Of a DNA stretch of 7,252 nt, positions 1 to 5,296 are shown piece after piece. The notes beneath the pieces were generated by a model, which saw only the letters and a program-made list of their open reading frames with translations, had not been told where the DNA came from and made no database searches. Numbering within the stretch: the stretch's first letter is position 1; each line of letters opens with the position of its first letter. A program made the translations under genes and the position numbers. Source of the stretch: an uncultured Ruminococcus sp. (GTDB lineage Bacteria; Bacillota; Clostridia; Oscillospirales; Acutalibacteraceae); assembly GCA_902803035.1 (NCBI GenBank), contig CADCON010000223.1, forward strand, positions 1 to 7,252, in the 5' to 3' direction.

Positions 1-7
1 CCTATTC

Positions 8-83
8 TGGTGGACGTTAACGGAATCGAACCGCTGACAACCTGCACGTCAAGCAGGTGCTCTACCAGCTGAGCTAAACGTCC
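8..83 (-). tRNA. tRNA-Val (anticodon GAC)
   Basis: Read on the minus strand, the 76 nt fold into a complete cloverleaf. The acceptor stem GGACGTT pairs with AACGTCC, followed by discriminator A and an encoded CCA (positions 10-8). The D arm has GCTC...GAGC. The anticodon stem CCTGC/GCAGG closes the 7-nt loop TTGACGT, giving anticodon GAC for valine GUC codons. The T loop is TTCGATT. No stem is broken, so the gene should be functional. Only 7 nt lie beyond the 3' end, so a following tRNA or terminator cannot be seen. Confidence 0.96.
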
Positions 84-134
84 GAATTTTCAATTGGAAT
101 GGCACTCGAAGTGTCACTCTCAAAGTGCTTTGTA

Positions 135-163
135 ATTATACACCAGCAATTCCACTTTGTCAA
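135..163 (-). promoter_or_regulatory. Consensus sigma-A promoter of the tRNA-Val gene
   Basis: On the minus strand a perfect -35 TTGACA (163-158) and a perfect -10 TATAAT (140-135) are separated by exactly 17 nt. Transcription should start near 128, leaving a leader of about 45 nt before the tRNA, to be removed by RNase P. The perfect match fits a stable-RNA gene. The AT-rich stretch between this promoter and the ABC operon promoter (about 164-285) shows no gene. Confidence 0.85.
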
Positions 164-285
164 GTGTTTTTCTAAAACTTTTTTAAATTTTTTTACCCGA
201 TCTTTGGATGTTTTTTCAGGCAATTATTTTCTTCATCCATTTATTTTATTGTGTACAAAATTATCGGCAATCCGGCACAAGAATA

Positions 286-314
286 TTGACATTCTGACAA
301 TGTCGCGATAAAAA
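286..314 (+). promoter_or_regulatory. Putative promoter of the ABC operon with overlapping dyad
   Basis: A consensus -35 TTGACA (286-291) is followed after 17 nt by an A-rich -10 (TAAAAA, 309-314), a weak match. A perfect 6-bp inverted repeat, GACATT (288-293), CTGAC spacer, AATGTC (299-304), overlaps the -35 and spacer, where a repressor would block polymerase. YtrB-like ABC operons are often controlled by a GntR-type (YtrA) regulator, but none is encoded in the window, so the operator reading is inference. Confidence 0.45.
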
Positions 315-348
315 TATAGACAACATTAAAATTGAAAGGCGGAATACT

Positions 349-733
349 ATGGGCAAGGTTTTATCTGTAAGCAATCTCATGAAGAAATACCCGAAGTTTA
401 CCCTCGATAATATTTCCTTTGAGATAGAGGAAGGTACTATCATGGGCCTTATCGGTAGAAATGGCGCTGGAAAAACAACCACTATCAAATCCATTCCTGG
501 AAGTATTCAAACTCCTTGCCGGCAAGGGCGTCGCAATCCTCTTCTCCACCCACATTACCTCCGACCTCGACAAGTGCGCCGACAGCATTACCTATATCCG
601 CAAGGGACAGCTTCAGTTCAGCGGCCCTATGAACGACTACATCGCTCAGTGCAAAGCCGAAGGCATTGGCGACACCCTGGAGGAAATTATGATATACTTT
701 GAAAAAGAGAATCTGCATGAAAAGTTCGCGTAA
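349..733 (+). pseudogene. Broken ABC transporter ATPase (YtrB-like), core deleted and frameshifted
   Basis: An ATP-binding subunit of an ABC exporter would energise the membrane subunit encoded just downstream. The start ATG at 349 follows the ribosome binding site AAAGGCGG (335-342). Residues 1-49 are a normal nucleotide-binding domain N-terminus ending in Walker A (GRNGAGKTT, residues 36-44). Near 490-497 the homology jumps and the frame shifts by +1. The second frame resumes at a post-Walker-B region (LEVFKLLAGKG) with the H-loop histidine in STHITSDLDKCA (His codon 551-553), then ITYIRKGQ, and stops at 733. The Q-loop, LSGGQ-type signature, Walker B and D-loop are all missing. About 128 codons remain of a usual 230-290, so the product cannot hydrolyse ATP. 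In the original frame translation would run out of frame to 702. By hand count GC is about 40% before the junction and 56% after it. The 3' end overlaps the permease start by 17 bp. An assembly error cannot be excluded. Confidence 0.85.
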
Positions 734-1379
734 ATTGCTTGGCAAAGAAATAAAACTGGCTTCCTCGCCGCTTTCGTGGCTCTTTATCGCCTTCTCGCTC
801 ATGGCTTTTATCCCCGGATATCCCATTCTCGTGGGGGCTTTCTTTATCTGCTTCGGCATCTTTCAGTCCTTCCAGAGCGGCAGGGAAAACAACGACATTT
901 TGTACACGGTCCTTCTTCCGGTGGGAAAGACCGAAGCTGTGAAGGCAAAATTCAGATTCACTGTGCTGATCCAGATGATCGCCTTCGCCATTTCGGCTGT
1001 TATCACCGGGATTCGCATGACGCTCATGACGCAGGCGACACCCTATGCCACCAATCCCATGATGAATGCCAATCAGGCGTTTCTTGCCTATATGCTGCTG
1101 GTATTCGCCCTCTTCAATTGGGTCTTCCTCTGCGGATTCTTCAGAACCGCATACAAATTCGGCCCTCCGTTTATTATCTTCATCATTTCATCGTTCCTCC
1201 TGATCACTGCCGCTGAAGTCGCGCATCATATTCCGGGTCTGGAATTTCTCAATGACACTGACACTCTCCGCAATCCTGTCATGTGGCTCATTCTCGCCGC
1301 AGCATTTGTCCTTTATGCCCTGATTACCCTGATCTCCTGCCGTGTCGCTATGAAACGCTTTGAGCTTGTGGATCTGTAA
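717..1379 (+). CDS. ABC-2 type transporter permease subunit
   Basis: This 220-residue integral membrane protein is the membrane half of the exporter whose ATPase is broken upstream. About six hydrophobic segments are visible, near residues 20-34, 36-53, 80-99, 121-142, 148-166 and 187-208. The motif SGRENNDILYTVLLPVGK (residues 54-71) and the C-terminal RFELVDL are hallmarks of the ABC-2 permease group that pairs with YtrB-like ATPases (ABC2_membrane_5 type). The length is normal and the frame is open throughout. ATG 717 is preferred because AAAGAG lies about 6 nt upstream; an in-frame TTG at 699 would add six residues. The start lies inside the 3' end of the ATPase gene, as expected of translational coupling. 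The cargo cannot be told from sequence. With its ATPase destroyed, this subunit would be inactive or would need to borrow another ATPase. Confidence 0.88.
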   Translation: MKSSRKLLGKEIKLASSPLSWLFIAFSLMAFIPGYPILVGAFFICFGIFQSFQSGRENNDILYTVLLPVGKTEAVKAKFRFTVLIQMIAFAISAVITGIRMTLMTQATPYATNPMMNANQAFLAYMLLVFALFNWVFLCGFFRTAYKFGPPFIIFIISSFLLITAAEVAHHIPGLEFLNDTDTLRNPVMWLILAAAFVLYALITLISCRVAMKRFELVDL

Positions 1380-1394
1380 TGCCTGACTGAATCA

Positions 1395-1437
1395 AAAAAT
1401 ACCAGCCGGACTCCTTTCGGGTCCTGCTGGTATTTTT
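1395..1437. terminator. Bidirectional intrinsic terminator
   Basis: A perfect 12-bp stem, AAAAATACCAGC (1395-1406) with GCTGGTATTTTT (1426-1437), extends after one mismatch by GGAC/GTCC. A T run follows in either direction (T5 on plus, T6 on minus). It lies between the convergent permease and cell-wall hydrolase genes and should stop transcription from both. Confidence 0.92.
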
Positions 1438-1457
1438 ATCTGGTGTTTTTCCGTCAA

Positions 1458-3005
1458 TTACGCAAGTGTGAATGTGGCAATGTCGGAAGAAAGGCTCTCG
1501 CCATTGGCGTTGGTCACTACGCAGTAGATCTGCAGACCGGCCCAGGAAGCGTTGACCTTACCGGTTGTGGAAGCAGCTGTACGGCCCTCCCAGAGAACCC
1601 AATCGGAACTGCTGGTCTTCTTGTAGTACCACTGATATTGGAGATCCATTCCTGTCGCCTTCACGCTGAAGGTCGCCTTCGTTCCCGCGCTACCCTTTGT
1701 GTCAGCCGGCTGTGAGGTGATCTGGATGTCTCCTTCCTCCTGCCATACGGCATAGAGTGTGAGACCGGACTTGATCTTTACCTTTTCGCCAGCCTTGTAA
1801 AGTGCCTTGGAAGCTGTCTTGGACTTCGCCCAGCCGAGGAAGGTGTAACCGCTGCGTGTGGGCTTGTTCTTGGTGAGAGCGGTGGAAACATTGGACTTGA
1901 TTTTCTGATTGGCGGGCGCGTTTTCTCCGCCGTTGGCGTTGAACTTGACCGTAATCTTGCTCTTCTCCGCCTTAAAGGCCTTCTCAATGGCTGTCCATGT
2001 CTTGCTGCCGATTTTGCCGTCAACCGTCATGCTCTTGGCCTTCTGGAATTTCTTCACCGCGGCGGCGGTCTTGCTGTCAAACTTGGAATTGGTGCTGACG
2101 TCGTAGCCGAGATACTTCAGGCAGGTCTGCATATAAAGAACGTCGCCGCCGGAAATAACCGTCTTGTTCTTGGAATAGGAAAGTGTTCTCTTGTAGCTGG
2201 TCTTGATGGAATCGGGATCGCCGTTGCTGGATGTGCTGTTCTGAGTGCTGACGCTGCCGGAAGAAGATCCTGAAGAAGCAGAAGCGTTCTCTCCGTAAAG
2301 CGATTTGAAGTATTTATCGGTGGGCTGTACAACATGGCAGATGACGCGGCCCCTGCCGGATGTCTGCGCCTTGTTGAGCTCGCTCCATGTAGACTTTGTT
2401 ACTCTTACCAGACCTCTGCCGTCCGCGTTGCCTTCGATATATGTCACGGTTTCCTCGTTATAGCCGAGAATGACAAAGGAATGAGCAACGCTGCCGCTAT
2501 AGGAGCCGTTCTTGTTACCTGTCGTGCGGGCATAGGCGCCGACCTTGACGCCTGCCTTCACAAACTGCTTATAGGAAAATGTGCTGCCGCCCTTGATGAC
2601 GATTTTGGAATTCTTCAGCGAACCGGCTCTGCCGACCCATTCATTATAAAGCGTGTTATACACCGCATTCGCGTAGATGTAGCACTGCCAGCCGTTGTTG
2701 GTCGCGCCGGTGGAATTGCTTTTAATGAAGAACTGGTTTCTGCCTGTCAGCTTGGAGCAGCCGAGCGGAGCAAGAACCTGTGTCTTGAATTTGGCGTTGG
2801 AATAAAGACCAATCTTACCTTCAAATACCTGTGTCAGCTTCTTCGCCAGTGCGGGAGAAGAGGTAAAGTCGCTCGCGTCCATCTTTCCTGCGTCCTTCAC
2901 AACGGAAGAAGCGCTCACCTGTGTGAACTCATGAAAAGGTACTACCAGCGCAAGCGTAAGTACAATGAGTGTGACTGCGATAATCTTTTTCTTTAAACTG
3001 TTCAT
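1458..3005 (-). CDS. Secreted cysteine-peptidase-like wall hydrolase with PG-binding, InlB-type and Ig-like domains
   Basis: This 515-residue exported protein probably cuts peptidoglycan or another cell-surface polymer. A basic start (MNSLKKK), a hydrophobic core (residues 8-22) and a likely cleavage site after VSA (residue 32) form a signal peptide. Residues about 55-230 look like a papain-fold (CHAP, NlpC/P60 or C39-like) domain. The candidate nucleophile is Cys108 in GWQCYIYANAVY, the candidate histidine His175 in SVAHSFVILGY, and the third polar residue Glu191 or Asn193 in YIEGNADG. A Ser/Thr-rich linker (about 239-262) leads to a PG_binding_1 domain (about 281-345, with DVLYMQTCLKYLGY and AVKKFQKA). 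A Listeria-Bacteroides/InlB B-type repeat follows (about 351-422, VKFNANGG...GYTFLGWA...LYAVW), then an Ig-like domain (about 426-515). No LPXTG motif or C-terminal anchor is seen, so retention is probably through the PG-binding domain. The ribosome binding site AGAGG is 8 nt before the ATG. The exact enzymatic class is uncertain. Confidence 0.9.
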   Translation of the reverse strand: MNSLKKKIIAVTLIVLTLALVVPFHEFTQVSASSVVKDAGKMDASDFTSSPALAKKLTQVFEGKIGLYSNAKFKTQVLAPLGCSKLTGRNQFFIKSNSTGATNNGWQCYIYANAVYNTLYNEWVGRAGSLKNSKIVIKGGSTFSYKQFVKAGVKVGAYARTTGNKNGSYSGSVAHSFVILGYNEETVTYIEGNADGRGLVRVTKSTWSELNKAQTSGRGRVICHVVQPTDKYFKSLYGENASASSGSSSGSVSTQNSTSSNGDPDSIKTSYKRTLSYSKNKTVISGGDVLYMQTCLKYLGYDVSTNSKFDSKTAAAVKKFQKAKSMTVDGKIGSKTWTAIEKAFKAEKSKITVKFNANGGENAPANQKIKSNVSTALTKNKPTRSGYTFLGWAKSKTASKALYKAGEKVKIKSGLTLYAVWQEEGDIQITSQPADTKGSAGTKATFSVKATGMDLQYQWYYKKTSSSDWVLWEGRTAASTTGKVNASWAGLQIYCVVTNANGESLSSDIATFTLA

Positions 3006-3147
3006 CTTAATTTCCTCTCTTCATGCGTGACTTTCATCTGCATGACTTTTGTCTGATCGTTTTCTTTCGTCCCCCCGATCCGGTAACAGTCGGTTACAAA
3101 ATCAAGGGGTTAAAGTTTCAGGTCGGTAACAAAGGTTACAAAAGATT
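3006..3147 (-). promoter_or_regulatory. Long repeat-rich 5' leader of the wall-hydrolase gene
   Basis: The predicted transcript start near 3147 leaves about 142 nt of untranslated RNA before the hydrolase ATG, much longer than needed for translation. It contains two short hairpins from GTAAC/GTTAC pairs (3083-3097 and 3126-3139). It also has a GATCG/CGATC pairing (3055-3059 with 3076-3080) around a G-rich, purine-rich loop, and an imperfect direct repeat TGCGTGACTTT / TGCATGACTTT (3024-3034 and 3039-3049) just upstream of the ribosome binding site. It matches no riboswitch I recognise, and I see no terminator hairpin in it. Confidence 0.45.
3081..3143. repeat. Two copies of a CGGTAAC-N3/4-GGTTACAAAA inverted-repeat element
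   Basis: Copy 1 (3081-3101) is CGGTAAC, AGTC, GGTTACAAAA; copy 2 (3124-3143) is CGGTAAC, AAA, GGTTACAAAA. Each contains the inverted repeat GTAAC...GTTAC. The copies are offset by 42-43 bp, close to four helical turns, which would put two bound protein dimers on the same DNA face. They lie just downstream of the hydrolase promoter. They may be operators or paired RNA hairpins; the sequence does not decide. Confidence 0.7.
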
Positions 3148-3153
3148 AACATC

Positions 3154-3182
3154 ATTATAACCTAAGACTTCCGATTTTGCAA
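3154..3182 (-). promoter_or_regulatory. Sigma-A promoter of the wall-hydrolase gene
   Basis: On the minus strand, -35 TTGCAA (3182-3177) and a perfect -10 TATAAT (3159-3154) are separated by 17 nt. The predicted start is near 3147. The promoter is strong apart from one or two -35 mismatches, so control may act after initiation through the downstream inverted repeats. Confidence 0.75.
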
Positions 3183-3406
3183 CCACTTTTGGGCAATTTC
3201 GCTTTGTTGAACAGTTTTAGCACCGATTTTTACAGGGTTTTATGAAATTGATTCAAATATATGATTGTTTTTTTCTCAAATAGTCGAGAATTCGTCATAA
3301 TTTGTAACTTTTTCGCCGTCAATATGTCCGTCATTTTTTTCATGGCAAAGTGCCTGATTGATTTTATAAGCTATTATGATATGTAAAACTAATTAATTAT
3401 TAATTT

Positions 3407-3423
3407 CAGGATTATAAATCCTG
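3407..3423. repeat. Perfect inverted repeat CAGGATT-ATA-AATCCTG
   Basis: Seven perfectly paired bases flank a 3-nt centre. The repeat ends 5 bp upstream of the -35 of the promoter-like sequence at 3429-3457, a usual place for an activator or operator site. It lacks a following T run, so it does not look like a terminator. Confidence 0.5.
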
Positions 3424-3428
3424 TTATA

Positions 3429-3457
3429 TTGCGTAATTTTGGCGATAGTGCTATAAT
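3429..3457 (+). promoter_or_regulatory. Candidate promoter upstream of a small ORF
   Basis: TTGCGT (3429-3434), a 17-nt spacer and a perfect TATAAT (3452-3457) give a credible sigma-A promoter. The expected start is at or next to 3464, the A of an ATG. It lies about 135 bp upstream of the better-placed lipoprotein promoter and could also serve as a second promoter for that operon. In AT-rich DNA such matches occur by chance. Confidence 0.4.
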
Positions 3458-3463
3458 CCACTC

Positions 3464-3553
3464 ATGCTGATTAAAAAAATACGACAAAAAATATACAAAA
3501 TTGTAATCTTTTTCGCGTTCTGCTCCTTCATAAAAAGTTTTCTGAATAATTAA
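3464..3553 (+). CDS. Candidate leaderless 29-residue basic hydrophobic peptide
   Basis: The ORF starts with ATG exactly where transcription from the upstream TATAAT should begin, so any message would be leaderless; no ribosome binding site is present. The product begins with a basic stretch (MLIKKIRQKIYK), continues into a hydrophobic segment (IVIFFAFCSFI) and ends SFLNN. That is the shape of a small membrane peptide or an aborted signal sequence. It stops at TAA 3551-3553, before the lipoprotein promoter. I recognise no family. A chance ORF in AT-rich DNA is quite possible. Confidence 0.2.
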   Translation: MLIKKIRQKIYKIVIFFAFCSFIKSFLNN

Positions 3554-3564
3554 GAAGTTCAGCC

Positions 3565-3593
3565 TTGCACAATGGCGCGGGATGCGTTACAAT
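3565..3593 (+). promoter_or_regulatory. Sigma-A promoter of the lipoprotein operon
   Basis: TTGCAC (3565-3570) and TACAAT (3588-3593) are separated by 17 nt, with the start expected near 3600. The -10 overlaps a GTTACAA half-site like those in the hydrolase leader. The promoter covers the upstream in-frame ATG at 3582, which therefore cannot be the translation start of this transcript. Confidence 0.75.
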
Positions 3594-3616
3594 TATATTG
3601 AAAAGACAATGAACCC

Positions 3617-3621
3617 GGAGG
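3617..3621 (+). promoter_or_regulatory. Ribosome binding site deciding the lipoprotein start
   Basis: GGAGG lies 5 nt before ATG 3627. With the promoter at 3565-3593, this fixes the start at 3627 rather than at the in-frame ATG 3582. Confidence 0.8.
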
Positions 3622-3626
3622 CAACG

Positions 3627-5267
3627 ATGACAAAAATGAAATACCCAGTCAGATTCACGTCCCTGCTGCTGGCAATCGTCATGCTGATATGCCCGCTTGC
3701 GTCTTGCAAAAGGGATGACGGCACAGACAAGGCGATAAGCTATTCGCTCACCGACGAGCCGAGGAATCTCGATCCCCAGATGGCGTCAGACAACAATTCG
3801 CTGCTGGTGATACGCAATATATTTGAAGGGCTCACGCGCTTCGACCAGAACGGCCTCATCATTCCCGGTGTGGCGGAGGAATGGAACAGCAATGCCGATT
3901 ACACGGAATACACCTTCCGGCTGCGGAAGAACGCGGTGTGGTCGGACGAGGAAAAAACGCCCGTCACAGCCCACGACTTCGTATTCGCGTGGCAGCGCGC
4001 CCTTGATCCCGCCACCAAGTCCACCACCTGCTCCGCCCTCTTCCCTATCAAGAACGCGCGCGCCATGAACAGCGGTGAAGCCAAGCCGGAATCGCTCGGC
4101 GTGACGGTGATTGACGACTTTACCCTCAAGGTTTCAATGGAGTATTCCTACGCGGAATTCGTTCTGCAGACCCCCAATGCCGTTTTCATGCCCTGCAACG
4201 AGAAATTCTTTCTCACCACAAAGGGTCATTACGGGCTGGACGACGAGTATATCATCAGCAACGGTCCCTTTGTGCTTGCCAAGCGCGGCTGGAACCACGA
4301 CAACTATGTACGCACGATCCGCAATGAGAATTACGCCGGCTACAACAAGGTTTCCCCGCGCGTCCTGTACTTCGGCATTCGAAGCGCGGACACCGACTAC
4401 TTTCAGCTTCTGGAGAATGAAACCGTGGAGTCCGCGGTCATTGAAACCAGCAATATCAGCAAGCTGAAGGACACCGATTACAAATTCACCACCGTCACCG
4501 ACACCACCTGGGGCTTTCTGTTCAATGTGCAGAAGCCCGTGCTGGAGCTTCCCGCCATCCGTCGCTCGCTCATGGCGTGTGTGACGGACGAGGCCCTGAC
4601 CGGATCCGACGGCAAGAGCCTGATTCCTTACGGATTTGAAACCGCCAATGACATCATTCCCCCCTCCACCCACATCAACGGCAAGCTTTACCGCGAGCTA
4701 GCGGGCGGCGGCTTCAGGGAATCATTCAGCACGGAAACCGCGAGAACGAATATGAACAAAGCACTCGCGTCGGTCGAGCTTCGCAGAATGCCCAACATCA
4801 CGCTTATCTGTCCGGATGACGAGCAGATCATTGAACTGATGCACAGCATTATGCGTTCATGGCAGACGTATCTTTACGTGTATGTCAACATTGAGCCGCT
4901 GGATATGGAAACGCTGCAATACCGCATTAATCTGGGCAATTATCAGATCGCGTTCTACCCTATTTCGCCTTCCAAGGATGATCCGCTCAACACGCTCAAC
5001 CGCTTTACCTCCAATTATCCCTCCAATCCCGCCTTTCTCAACCACCCCGCTTACGATAAGCTGGTGCAGAAGGCTTCCTCCCGCAGCAACACGGAAGACG
5101 TTCTGCCGGCAATGGCCGCGGCGGAAAAGTATCTCAACACCTATGTGATTTTCTATCCGGTCTATTACGAAGTGACTTATTTCGTCATGCGCCCGACTGT
5201 TTCCGGCATCTATTTCTCTCCTTTTGACGGCGCGGCGGACTTTACCAACTGCAAATTTGTGAAATGA
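3627..5267 (+). CDS. OppA-like peptide ABC transporter substrate-binding lipoprotein
   Basis: This 546-residue extracytoplasmic binding protein (SBP_bac_5 family) would capture peptides or similar solutes at the outer membrane face. The N-terminus has a basic, hydrophobic signal peptide and the lipobox LASC, with Cys27 as the lipid-modified residue. Family landmarks in order: SYSLTDEPRNLDPQ (39-51), NIFEGLTRFD (64-73), AEEW (83-86), YTFRLRKNAVWSD (95-107), VTAHDFVFAWQRALDP (113-128), SNGPFVL (211-217) and RNENYAGYN (232-240). Length is typical. In OppA-type proteins an aspartate near the middle of the second lobe binds the ligand amino terminus; here that stretch reads AFYPISPSKDDPLNTL (442-457), and the canonical spacing is not clear, so the ligand may differ. 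No Opp permease or ATPase gene is adjacent, so it would serve a transporter encoded elsewhere or act as a sensor. Its stop lies shortly before the Fe-S protein gene, probably in one transcript. Confidence 0.9.
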   Translation: MTKMKYPVRFTSLLLAIVMLICPLASCKRDDGTDKAISYSLTDEPRNLDPQMASDNNSLLVIRNIFEGLTRFDQNGLIIPGVAEEWNSNADYTEYTFRLRKNAVWSDEEKTPVTAHDFVFAWQRALDPATKSTTCSALFPIKNARAMNSGEAKPESLGVTVIDDFTLKVSMEYSYAEFVLQTPNAVFMPCNEKFFLTTKGHYGLDDEYIISNGPFVLAKRGWNHDNYVRTIRNENYAGYNKVSPRVLYFGIRSADTDYFQLLENETVESAVIETSNISKLKDTDYKFTTVTDTTWGFLFNVQKPVLELPAIRRSLMACVTDEALTGSDGKSLIPYGFETANDIIPPSTHINGKLYRELAGGGFRESFSTETARTNMNKALASVELRRMPNITLICPDDEQIIELMHSIMRSWQTYLYVYVNIEPLDMETLQYRINLGNYQIAFYPISPSKDDPLNTLNRFTSNYPSNPAFLNHPAYDKLVQKASSRSNTEDVLPAMAAAEKYLNTYVIFYPVYYEVTYFVMRPTVSGIYFSPFDGAADFTNCKFVK

Positions 5268-5296
5268 ACACAGTTCATTATCAGAAGGGAATGGGT

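Larger units (their letters stand above)
3183..3564. other. AT-rich divergent intergenic region
   Basis: This stretch lies between the divergent hydrolase and lipoprotein promoters. It is strongly AT-rich, with several T and A runs that suggest curved DNA. It holds a perfect 7-bp inverted repeat (3407-3423), an extra promoter-like sequence (3429-3457), a small ORF directly behind it (3464-3553) and a lone GTAAC half-site (3304-3308). No known gene family, RNA gene or mobile element is recognisable. Confidence 0.6.

Noticed and set aside
699..716. TTG start for the permease
   Set aside because: ATG 717 has a purine-rich ribosome binding site at suitable spacing and gives the usual N-terminus of the family. 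The TTG adds a few residues overlapping the ATPase end.
2334..2996. Plus-strand ORF of 220 codons opposite the hydrolase
   Set aside because: It is antisense to a well-supported multi-domain gene and has no ribosome binding site or recognisable motif.
3081..3143. WalR (YycF) binding sites
   Set aside because: The TGTAAC/TGTTAC hexamers on the minus strand repeat every 9 or 10 nt, not the 11 nt of the WalR consensus, and they lie downstream of the start site.
3006..3147. c-di-AMP (ydaO) or c-di-GMP riboswitch in the hydrolase leader
   Set aside because: Long leaders of wall hydrolases suggest this, but the conserved blocks of these classes are not present; only a G run is shared.
3582..3626. 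Upstream in-frame start for the lipoprotein (ATG 3582)
   Set aside because: It lies within the promoter (between -35 and -10) and has no ribosome binding site. ATG 3627 has GGAGG and gives a normal lipoprotein signal peptide.
4134..4673. Minus-strand ORF of 179 codons inside the lipoprotein gene
   Set aside because: It is a shadow of the real coding frame, low in complexity and without supporting signals.
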